From Kryptolebias marmoratus (taxonomy: Eukaryota > Chordata > Actinopteri > Cyprinodontiformes > Rivulidae), in contig NC_051444.1 of assembly GCF_001649575.2 (NCBI RefSeq), positions 20,070,638 to 20,134,637 on the forward strand: DNA of 64,000 nt, in the 5' to 3' direction. The position numbers and the translations under genes were made by a program. The notes beneath the pieces are model-generated. The model did no database searches. It was given only the letters and a program-made list of their open reading frames with translations, and was not told where the DNA came from. Below are positions 1-8,711 of this stretch, piece after piece (position 1 is the first letter of the stretch; each line of letters begins with the position of its first letter).

Positions 1-790
1 TTTCATGATTTGACACCAGAAGCGCATCAAAGATCCATTACTTAAATAAAATAACCCTATCAGTGTTGGGGGACAGAAGGCTTTAAGCTCTGTTCACTGA
101 CAAATAGTGGCTGTGATTAATAGACATGAAACAAATACAGCATTTTACCTAAACAAGAAAACAATCTGTCCCAGTAGAGACACATGACTGCAGAATAACT
201 TGGTCCCACCACCAGACTACCTGAAATTAGCTTTTGATTTCCAGTTGCAGTTGGATAAAGGGCTATTTCCTAGATTTTTGACATGTGGTCCAGGTCTGAT
301 TCAAAATGTAAAATATTTATACTGAAAAACTCTGGTCTAAATTATTATAAACTGAATAAAAATACATGAAAACATTGTGTGATTTATGAGGAATATATAT
401 ATATATATATATATAAAGTAAGAAAAGAAAAAGAAAAGCTTTTAATGGTTTTTGGCATCTAGACGACCTCATGTAAAGTCCAATTCAAAACCTTCCAAAA
501 TTAGAAAGTTCAAAATGGGTTTTCATTAATTTGTTTGTCATATTATCTTATTAAATAATGGGGTCTAGATGCCAAAAAATTAATAAAGACTCTTTATTTT
601 TTTATTGTTATGAATATTAATTATTTTCTCACATTTGTATTCAGTCAAAAGTATTTTGGACCAGGTTTGAGAAGTAAATGTATTTTAGCTTTTGAGCCAG
701 AGCTGATATAAATTGTTTTAAATGCCAAAATATTTCTGATATAGCCCTTTAACAGACAGCTGAAAATTAAACTGGGAATCAGAGGCTTAC
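1..790. other. AT-rich stretch, no gene seen
   Basis: This would be intron or downstream sequence of the minus-strand gene. It holds an (AT)n microsatellite at about 392-414. I saw no convincing exon in it. Confidence 0.4.
392..414. repeat. (AT)n microsatellite
   Basis: An uninterrupted AT dinucleotide run of about 11 units. Confidence 0.9.
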
Positions 791-3271
791 TTCAGGTCGT
801 CCTGTGGTGGGCGCAGGTTTTTCTGAGATAAATTATTCTATTGTTTGAAAATATGAAAAAGAATATGAAAATAAAGTAAAACTATTTTAAAATATCTACG
901 CTTGATTTTTTGACCAAAAATAACCATTTATTTTTTATTGTTTACTATTACTGGTTCCTAATGGTGAAAAGAAACAAACACAAAAACATTTACCTAAACA
1001 TGCACGGACCTTTTCATTTGTGTTTGTTAGTGCTTTATTAAGTGTGGTAAACATTTAATTGTAAAGTGTGGTTTCTGACCTCGTTTGAAGGTTGAATCAT
1101 GGCAAACACAATTGTGTCCTTCTCTCCAACATCCAGCTCTTTAGGCAGCTGAACTCTCACTTTTCTGTTGGGTAAATCTGTATTGACCGCAGCCTACATC
1201 AGAAACAGGAAGAGAAACACTGGATGGAAATCCATGGAACAGCGTGGTGCAGTTCTCATAGTTTCATTTGTACTTTAAATTACGAGCAGAACAAAACTGT
1301 GTCTTCAGCTATCCGGTTACATCAAGGAAACTACCTAAAATCCATTTTACAGCCATCCTGTGTTTTACAACCAACTTCTCTTTGGTTTACCATGTGCCAT
1401 AAATTAATACCAAGCAGTAAAATATGACTCTTACAGGTACTGGCAGAAAAAAAGCTGAATTGTTTATGGCCCAAAAACACTTGTACTAAATTTCATAGGA
1501 ATTAATGCAGTAATTTTGGTTGTAGGTACACATTTTCCTTCAACACAAAACAAAACAACAACAAAAACGTTTTCATATGTTAAACAACAAAACAACAAAA
1601 CAAAAACAAAACGAGTCTGTACATACATTCAGAAGTCTGATTAATTTAAGTATGTTTTACCTGACTGTCATTGGCATAAATATCCAGATCGTTACAGACA
1701 CCAGTGAGTTTAAGAATGACAAACACATTCGGCTTGAATAGATCTGAAATTTTGAAGTTTTTCAGAACACTCCCTGCAATATTAGGTATTTTTCTGTAAA
1801 CAGATAAAACAAATAAAAAAATATTACATCCAAGTTATTCATATGGCAACACAAATTGCATCTTCTGTCATGATTTCTTTTTTCTTACTGTATTAGGTTT
1901 GTTAGAGTTCCTCCGATCGAAACACTTGCAGGATTAAGTATGGTTGGTATGGTAAGTATGTTTGTTATGGTAAGTATGTTTGTTATGTTACATATGGTTG
2001 GTTTGGTAAGTATGTTTGGTTTGGTAAGTATGTTTGGTATGTTAAGTATGGTTGATAAAGTTTCTGTGGAGTTAAATAATAAATATTAGGTATTTAGATG
2101 CATACTTAGAACAATAAAGAACCAGATGCATACAGTTCAGCCAAATGCCAGACTCACTCAGTCACTCAAAGTAAATGAACTAAAAAAATCTTGAGCTATT
2201 ATACAAGAATATCTTACATATAAGACAACTTACGGTCAATTTCACATCCACATTCAAAATCAATTAACCCCGTTACGGTATTTACAATTTCTCCCACAAT
2301 TGTTGCGACATTTTCAGTGTGGTGAAAGACACAACAAAGTATCAGCAACCAGAGGACCCTGCATTTCATCCTGTGAAATGAAGAAAATTAATTTAATTAC
2401 AGAAGCTGTCGGTGCTACACACTCATTAAGCAGGTTATGTTCCAAGGCATCTCAAAAGCAGGATGAATTTCTGAATTTCCTGAATTTATTTTTGGTTTGT
2501 TTTTGAGTCATAGTGGTAGCAAAGCTTTTCAAAGCTGAATTCAGAAGTTCTGACGTGCAGTGCCTTTGCATGTTTTTGTTAGAAGTGGTTTGCTTGCAGA
2601 AACATTTGTGAAGATCGAAGCTCAAGTCTGCCATGGGCCTCTGGTGGAGCTTCCACAAACCACCAGAGTCCAGTTTAGACAAAGACTTTAGTCTTTTTAA
2701 AATTGCGTTATTCTTTTCCGTCTTTTGTTTAAGATGAAATGACAGGCTGGTTCTTCAAGGTGAACTTTCTCCACTTCAGTCAATGTGTCACCGTTTAGAA
2801 GATTTCTACGTCTCCTTCCAAACCCATTCTGATACTTCTGTCCAGCTTTAGTGCTGTCTGGATAACAAATAACATGAAACTGACACAGCAACCAGTCAAC
2901 TGCTGACAGCGATCAGTCTTTAACCTAACTGCATGTTTTATTTTTATAACTCAGAGCTACATTTGCTTTCTACTTCAAAGCCAGAGTAAACCTTTCTATA
3001 CATCATATAAAACACGATCAGATTGTCTCATCAGTAGAGATGCTAATACAGAAGACAAGTTAAGTATTACTTACAGACCAAACCTCGTTAACCTTCGTCT
3101 TTGGCTTATTAGCGTTTATTAAGTAAGCCTGATCAGTCTGTGTGTGACAACGATCAGTACAGTTTGTGCTGATCTTTGTTACAAATAAAAAAAGACCACT
3201 TATTGCATTGTAGATAATACAATAAGATGAAATGGGTTGAAAATAAAGGATACCGTCACCTACCTCTGCAT
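791..3271 (-). CDS. 5' part of an unrecognised secreted or membrane protein gene (partial)
   Basis: Five pieces on the minus strand join in one open frame: 3271-3264, 2370-2234, 1773-1661, 1193-1080 and 822-791. Each has GT/AG borders and matching phase (phase 2, 0, 0, 0, then 2 at the last donor). They give 134 residues and run off towards the left edge. The protein starts with a signal peptide (hydrophobic core VLWLLILCCVF, residues 8-18). A Cys-containing segment follows (FECGCEID), then strands such as VFVILKLTGVC, KVRVQLPKEL and DTIVFAMIQ. The start could instead be the ATG at 2369, three codons in. I do not recognise the family. Alternating beta strands in small exons, and the human synteny of MMP15 with ADGRG genes, make an adhesion-GPCR GAIN-type ectodomain one possibility, but this is weak. 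No later exon was found in 1-780. Splice model confidence is moderate and function is unknown. Confidence 0.55.
1931..2055. repeat. 18-bp minisatellite
   Basis: About six diverged tandem copies of an 18-bp unit of the form GGTAAGTATGTTTGGTAT. It lies in the intron between the second and third coding pieces of the minus-strand gene (between 1773 and 2234). Confidence 0.8.
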
Positions 3272-3686
3272 GTTGTGGAGTTCTTTTTATTTTATCTGAA
3301 AAGAGGATGGAGCGCAGCTGATGTGACAGCAGAACAAAACCTACTGAGGACAGTCGTTTTAATTAAGTCACTGTGAGGGAAGCATATTTTAAAAAAATGG
3401 AAATTACATTTCAAGAGGAAAGAGGAAGCATACAGAGAGCTACTTGTTTATCTGATCTTATCTGCTCTGCCTAAAATCATAATGTCTCGCCTGAAGAGTA
3501 GGCACTTTCTGTATAGATGCAGTCACGGGTTATATCTGTGGCCGGTTTATCACCACTTTAACACTAGAACTCCCAAACCTCTGTCATTTGACCAACATTA
3601 CCTATAGTTCCCATGGGACTGTCAAATGACAGTTTGAATAAGCATTCTCACGTCCATTGGTATGTATATGAGGCCATTTACAATGT

Positions 3687-3895
3687 CAGGTCACAGATGG
3701 CAAGTCAAGTCATAGATGGGAAGTCAGGTCACAGATGGGAAGTCAGGTCACAGACAGGAAGTCAGGTCACAGACAGGAAGTCAGGTCACAGACAGGAAGT
3801 CAGGTCACAGATGGGAAGTTAGGTCACAGACAGGAAGTCAGGTCACAGACAGGAAGTCAGGTCACAGACAGGAAGTCAGGTCACAGACAGGAAGT
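3687..3895. repeat. 19-bp minisatellite inside the piggyBac element
   Basis: Eleven head-to-tail copies of a 19-bp unit (consensus CAGGTCACAGACAGGAAGT). The main variants are GATGGGAAGT versus GACAGGAAGT. Because 19 is not a multiple of 3 and the unit has no stop codons, open frames run through all three plus-strand phases. These are artefacts, not genes. Confidence 0.97.
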
Positions 3896-4034
3896 CAGAT
3901 CACTTTTATCTGAAGGCGCCTGTCTCCGCCTCCTCATCGACCTAGGCGACGACGAAGATTATTACAAAGAATAACACTGAAATAATGTGAAGCTGACACA
4001 AATACTTTATTTGAACTTACAGCAGTAATTTTTA

Positions 4035-4177
4035 AATAAAAGACAAAAGAAAATAAGCATGCAACAATATGATAACAAAATCATTTGTAAATAGAAATGT
4101 AACCTATGCAGAAATATGAACTATGTACAAGCAAGTAATAAAAGACAAAAAAAAAAGCATACAATAATATGATAACA
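4035..4177. repeat. 40-bp direct repeat, two copies
   Basis: AATAAAAGACAAAA followed by a shared stretch ending AATATGATAACAA occurs at 4035-4078 and again at 4137-4177. The starts are 102 bp apart. Both copies lie downstream of the transposase stop, within the element. Confidence 0.75.
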
Positions 4178-4183
4178 ACCCAA

Positions 4184-4387
4184 CATTGGAAAAATGCCTG
4201 TCTAATGAAGATTTTTTTTTTACCTTATATCCAGAGAAAATTGATTTTTTGGCTTGTTTGAAGTAAAATGAGAGCAGAATGTAAGACTAATTAGCCTTGT
4301 TTTCCGATTTTACTTAAAACAAGACTAAAGCCATTTTGTCTGGAAATAAGATAAAAAGTCTTGGTTAGACAGACATTTCTTCCAGTG
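4184..4387. mobile_element. Palindromic MITE-like element nested in piggyBac
   Basis: Two arms of about 85 bp are imperfect reverse complements. The left starts CATTGGAAAAATGCCTGTCT at 4184. The right ends with AGACAGACATTTCTTCCAGTG at 4387. The arms share the CTTATnTCCAGA and CTTGTTT...AAGTAAAAT blocks around a short centre near 4285. The structure fits a foldback/MITE insertion just after the transposase stop. No clear target duplication was identified. Confidence 0.75.
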
Positions 4388-4403
4388 AAGAGACTAATCA
4401 CAC

Positions 4404-5867
4404 TTACAAAATGTCAGAACACACCTGGCACTGCCACAACATCTCCTTTCTACATTTGCCACATGTGAATCTGTTACAAGAAACACAACGCTGAGTGGCA
4501 CGGTTACTCTTGCAGCAACACTTAACCTGGCACGATACCCTTTTCCCTGTGTCAGGTGTGGGTGGTTGCGGCGGAAGGTTTTCCTTACACGCCTCCTTGG
4601 CTGCCATATGAGACTGTGCAAGCTCTCTTGCAAGCTTCACTAAGAAGTCCGTTCGTCTTTCTTTGAACCCAGTGCATGCCTGAAAAAGCACATATGCATT
4701 CAACGCTGCAATGTCAATCATATTGTAGAACACAGCGACTGGCCAGCGCCGTGTTCCTGAACGCACAGTGTACTTTCGCACCATCTGGTCCATGACATCT
4801 ACACCACATTTTACGCTGTTGTAGTCGGTGACCGTGTTAGGCTTTTTTTTTCGGGTGTCCCCAGTCTCCACCACACTGTGCATGCTACTCAGGATGCAGA
4901 CAGTCTTTCTCCGTTTGGGCGCATAAACAGTCAGTGTGGCACCAGAGGTTGAAAACACCTTTGTACTGAATTCCTCACGGTCCAAAGTCTTTTTGGCAGA
5001 CTCTGGAAGCTCACGGCGAATCTTGTTCATTGTGCCAAGGAGGGTGGTCTTCCGGCAGAGCAGTCGTTTTGCTAGCGACAATGAGGTGAAAAAGTTGTCG
5101 GTGGTAACAGTTCTTCCTTTGTCCATAAATGGTTCCATAAGCTTCATCACCACATTTTCAGATAGTTTTCCCCCGGTGGGACGACTGGGGTCTTTGCCAA
5201 GATACGGGATGATGTTGCATACGTACTTGGATTTCAGGTCACATGCCACCCAGAACTTTATGCCAAACTTGTCAGGTTTTGTAGCAATGTACTGCAGGAA
5301 ACAGCAACGGGTCTTAGTTGGAAATAGTTGCTCATCTATAGTGATGTGCCTTCCTGGGTTGTACAAATTGATGCAGTTGCCAACGAAAGCCTTCCAAATA
5401 CCAGAGACTGCAGCAAACCGGTCATTTGCAACTCGTTCACCACGTGTGTCCTTGTCATCGAAGCGTAGGTGCCGCATGATGTCCTGGAAGCGGTTTCGAG
5501 CCATAATGTTGCTGATGAAGGGCACTCCCAATGTTGCAGACCATGTGTCATGCACCGCTGGAAGGCGGACAATCCCTCGCAGGATGAGGATGGCAATGAA
5601 TGCCTTTAGTTCAGGGACGGCCATGAACCAGTTTCCATCCAGTGTGTGGCGTGCATGCTTGACAGTCCAGTCCTGTATGGTCCGAAGCATTTCCATAGAG
5701 AGGAAACAGAGGAAACTCTGTAAGCGACTGGACACTTTTCTTCTGGCCAAAGATGTTGGCTCTCCATCCGTGGGATGGCATTCGATAGGACTGTGATTCA
5801 GAGGTCTTCCGATCTGTTCTTCACGCCACACTGTGCCATCTTTTGCCGTCTCTGTAGGGGTTGACAT
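4404..5867 (-). CDS. piggyBac-family transposase (DDE_Tnp_1_7 plus C-terminal Cys-rich finger)
   Basis: A 487-codon open frame. piggyBac transposases cut and paste DNA at TTAA sites with an RNase H-like DDD active site. Visible landmarks are ITIDEQLFPTKTRC with Asp178, TVTTDNFFTS with Asp257, and GVDVMDQM with Asp357/Asp360, in the order and context of the three catalytic aspartates. The C terminus (residues 446-483) is Cys-rich with repeated CxxC pairs, as in the RING/PHD-like zinc finger that binds the element ends. PiggyBac proteins are usually about 550-600 residues, so the N terminus is short. An in-frame TGA lies four codons upstream of this ATG. A separate ATG at 5916 in another frame encodes a piggyBac-like N terminus (see separate entry), so the gene may be frame-broken near its start. 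The long plus-strand frame over 4936-5796 is only an antisense shadow. Confidence 0.93.
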   Translation of the reverse strand: MSTPTETAKDGTVWREEQIGRPLNHSPIECHPTDGEPTSLARRKVSSRLQSFLCFLSMEMLRTIQDWTVKHARHTLDGNWFMAVPELKAFIAILILRGIVRLPAVHDTWSATLGVPFISNIMARNRFQDIMRHLRFDDKDTRGERVANDRFAAVSGIWKAFVGNCINLYNPGRHITIDEQLFPTKTRCCFLQYIATKPDKFGIKFWVACDLKSKYVCNIIPYLGKDPSRPTGGKLSENVVMKLMEPFMDKGRTVTTDNFFTSLSLAKRLLCRKTTLLGTMNKIRRELPESAKKTLDREEFSTKVFSTSGATLTVYAPKRRKTVCILSSMHSVVETGDTRKKKPNTVTDYNSVKCGVDVMDQMVRKYTVRSGTRRWPVAVFYNMIDIAALNAYVLFQACTGFKERRTDFLVKLARELAQSHMAAKEACKENLPPQPPTPDTGKRVSCQVKCCCKSNRATQRCVSCNRFTCGKCRKEMLWQCQVCSDIL

Positions 5868-5916
5868 GGTTAATAATCATCTCCAAAACTTGCTGTGTGC
5901 TGTAAAACTTTGCCAT
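5823..5916 (-). pseudogene. Possible displaced N-terminal segment of the piggyBac transposase
   Basis: From the ATG at 5916 a 31-codon frame reads MAKFYSTQQVLEMI and then ends at TGA, overlapping the start of the main transposase frame in a different phase. From memory, a short Phe/Tyr-Ser-x-Gln-Gln-Val-Leu-Glu-Met-like start followed by an acidic tract is typical of animal piggyBac proteins. Here the acidic tract is missing and the frame shifts. The simplest reading is a small deletion or indel that separated the native start from the body. Initiation at 5867 as the native start is the alternative. Confidence 0.45.
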
Positions 5917-6174
5917 CTTCGCTGCTCAGTCAACAGTAAGTGAAGAAGGACTGTTGATGTGGCTTTTGATGGAATTTGAGATTACAACTCCTGGTCCATT
6001 AGCATTGCTGAAGGTGGGGGATGTTTGCTAGTTGAGCACAAACAAAGAACTCAGTTTAGCATTTGCCTGGGGCAGGGGGGCATGCCTAATGGGATGCAAA
6101 TTACTCAAATTGTCATTTGACAGTTTCTGGTAGAAGAAGGAGTAATTTGAAAATGCTGGGAGTCCTAGTGTTAA

Positions 6175-7829
6175 TTACAGTCCTGTTTGAAACAAGTTGG
6201 CAAAGAGGACTGCACAGGACTGGGTTCATCATACCGTATCACTGCTCCCAGCAGCAGAGGGCAGTGGCACATTACAACACTAGTTAAATCCGGTTCTATC
6301 AGACAATAAACCTCTTTAAATACAATAAATAGTGAGCAAAAATAAAACAGCAAAACAGAACCTTGGGGAAATCAGTGACAGCAGCTGTGAGTTTTATTTT
6401 AGTTTTATTTTATTTGTGAATCTCTTGGTAATGTGCACAAATTTGCATTTCACATTGAAAACACTTGCAGTGCTACTGGTTATCATTGCATTACAAATGA
6501 AAATGTTTGTTTTTTTGTTGGGAGACACATTTTATCATAGTATAACAACTGGTGCTTATATAAAACTAACAGCTATTAAAACAGTTTGCCAGGGTGAGGA
6601 CTACTAACTGGGGGTTTCCATGTGTTTGGTCGGCTCATGTCATAAATGATGAAATCATTTTTATTGCAAGGACAAGAGTTGAATGGTTGTAGCCTCTGGG
6701 GTTGGATGCTGACAAACAGTAAAAGACGGCACACCTGGAGAATGAAAGGTGAATGACGGAAGAATGACTCACACGGACCAAGCTATGCTCATTGCAAAGA
6801 CGATGAACTTGCATGTTGCATGTTAAAGGAAATAATCAAATTGTATTGGAGTGGAAAGTTGCCGCTTTGGTCACAATTTGAAGGGAAGTTGAAGTTTTAA
6901 AGCTGGTGGCTTATTGTTTGGCTGCTTCAGGGGAGGCACAGAATAAAAAAAACAAGCAAGTAGTTCACTGGGAAAAAAAAGTTCTTACTATCCAGTTTAG
7001 CAGAGTCAGATATAAATTACACAACCTCTCCATCTCTGTCTGAAGAAAGTAAAATGCAAAATAGTTCACTTGAAAGCAAATCCTCTTGAATGCAAATGTT
7101 GGTAAACCCCAAACCCATGAGAACCTGTTTACTTTCACTTTGAACCAATTTAATTTTTTTCTCTGCAAGTAGGAAGCATATAATTAAAGGAACTTTTCAC
7201 TTTCCTGCACACCCTCACCTGACAGGTGTGTCCTGCTCATACAGACTTCTAACACCCTGCAGAGCTCATTTCTTTAATACCAAACAGCTACTTTTAGCTG
7301 GTTACAAACAAGGTAAACATCTTGACGTACAATCTGATGGCTCTTATGTTTGAATAAATAAAGACCAGTTGACTTGACAACAGTCCCAAACTAGTTAATG
7401 AGCAGCCCAGCTTATCAGTCTTTATTTAAACTGTGTGTGTGTGTGGAAGATATGAGTTCTGTGGTGGAACCACGGTGGGGGGACTGGGCGGTCACTTCCG
7501 GCTCTTTCTCCTCTCCCACCTTCCTGACCCTGGCTTGGTTTGACCCATGATCCATACGGTGTTTGAACCACATGCCAATACCGGAAATTGCCGACCTTCA
7601 AAATAAAAATAAAAAAGTAGTTCACATTAATTTCAACGAGAGTGAGAAGGTCTCCTTGCTGCCCAAGGTTAAATATATATTACATTCAATTAAAAATATG
7701 GCTTTAAAAATTATAAACGAATCAGTGCTGTTATGAGGTAATAACTGCGAAAGAAATGTTTTGACGACTTAAAATCAGCTTTCCGTATTCTTTCAGTCAG
7801 AGCTCTTATTTTGAAAGTCTTGAAAAGGA
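6175..7829. other. Intergenic stretch, no gene seen
   Basis: Sequence between the piggyBac element and the mmp15 promoter region. It has a short GT run near 7434 and otherwise ordinary AT-rich sequence. I saw no supported gene or RNA. Confidence 0.5.
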
Positions 7830-8594
7830 AGACGTCATTAACTTGACGCTGGGAGACGCGCAGCAGGTCCTGAAACACCTTCGAGCAGCGCTGCGCTGTC
7901 CGACCTGCAGCGGTGGGGTGACGGAACCGACCGCGTCCGAGGACTTACTTTGGTACCGGCTTTCAGGAGGACCTCTATAAAATAACACAGGGACAGCAAA
8001 CAAATTAAATAATATAATATATATACGCTTTAAAAGAGAATTAGCGAAACTCCCCAACAGGTTTGTTCGCTTGAAGCTTGTTTACTCGGTGCTGAATGAG
8101 TGGGTCAGCTGCTGCGAACTTTGGACCCCCTGTCGGAACTTTGTTCTGGCCGCTCCAGCCGCGGACTTCTCGGACAGTAATGCTACCTGAGCGGGTTTGG
8201 GCATGTTGCCAGTAAGTGATTTGTTTGCGCATTTCTGCAACAGAAGAGAAGAGCCCCGGTTTTGCTGAGGGTTGAAAGTTGCGGGGCACGTTTGAGTCGC
8301 GCTTGTTTCGGGAGACGTGCGCGTGCCAGGTCGTGGCGATTAGGCTCGGGTGCGAATGAAATGAGGCGCGCTCCCGCGGGAAACTCCTGATAACAGAGGG
8401 AAGAGGAGGGTCGCTGAAATGCATCCGTGAAGGCGTGATGGAGCTCCTCCAGCAGGTTCAACTCCGCCGCAAAGAGTAAAAGCCTGGAAGCGGGGCGTAT
8501 GCTGCGTAAACTTGGAAGACAAGCGTCACCGGGTTGGACCTAACCACAAAGAACTCCCCCAACACACACACACACACACACCTGGAAACCCATC
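7830..8594 (+). promoter_or_regulatory. mmp15: CpG-rich promoter / 5' UTR region of mmp15
   Basis: This block is clearly richer in GC and CpG than its flanks and runs into the first coding exon. It includes a CRE-like GACGTCAT at about 7832. A (CA)n run (8562-8581) sits just before the start codon. No TATA box is evident and the transcription start cannot be placed. A 5' UTR intron cannot be excluded. Confidence 0.55.
8562..8581. repeat. (CA)n run next to the mmp15 start codon
   Basis: About ten CA units ending 14 bases before the first ATG, so probably in the 5' UTR. Confidence 0.85.
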
Positions 8595-8711
8595 ATGATG
8601 GCCTCCACCTCACGAGACATCTGGATGCTTTGGAGACGGACCCTGTTCGCGCTGTGGCTGTTCGCGGTGTGGGCACGCGGAGCGGAACACGAGAGCGGCT
8701 TTAACGCCGAG
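8595..8711 (+). CDS. mmp15: mmp15 coding exon 1: signal peptide
   Basis: 39 codons, phase 0 end, donor GTAAAG. Tandem ATGs lie at 8595 and 8598. The second has A at -3 and G at +4, a stronger start context. The hydrophobic core is about [11 protein letters not shown], with cleavage likely after an Ala near residue 30. Confidence 0.9.

Larger units (their letters stand above)
3558..6174 (-). mobile_element. Near-complete piggyBac DNA transposon with TTAA duplications
   Basis: TTAA at 3558-3561 and TTAA at 6171-6174 flank a 2609-bp element (3562-6170). Its ends are 14-bp inverted repeats, CACTAGAACTCCCA on the left and CACTAGGACTCCCA read inward from the right, with one mismatch. Inside the ends lies an inverted subterminal motif: CTGTCAAATGACAG on the left (about 3619-3632) and its reverse complement with one change at about 6110-6123. 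Another CTGTCATTTGAC sits at 3581-3592. TTAA duplications and short terminal plus subterminal repeats are family hallmarks. The single open transposase and well-kept ends suggest a fairly young insertion. The right side is ordinary leader sequence, while the left side has collected a minisatellite, a direct repeat and a nested palindrome. Confidence 0.93.

Noticed and set aside
3687..3895. CRISPR-like array
   Set aside because: Units are contiguous 19-bp repeats without unique spacers, inside a eukaryotic transposon.
3613..3974. Three overlapping plus-strand frames with repeated SQVTDRKSGHRQEV peptides
   Set aside because: They are translations of the 19-bp minisatellite, which is stop-free in every frame.
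4936..5796. 286-codon plus-strand frame
   Set aside because: Exact antisense of the piggyBac transposase; no family resemblance.
8041..8424. 127-codon minus-strand frame over the mmp15 promoter
   Set aside because: GC-rich, stop-poor CpG region opposite the promoter; peptide has no recognisable domain.
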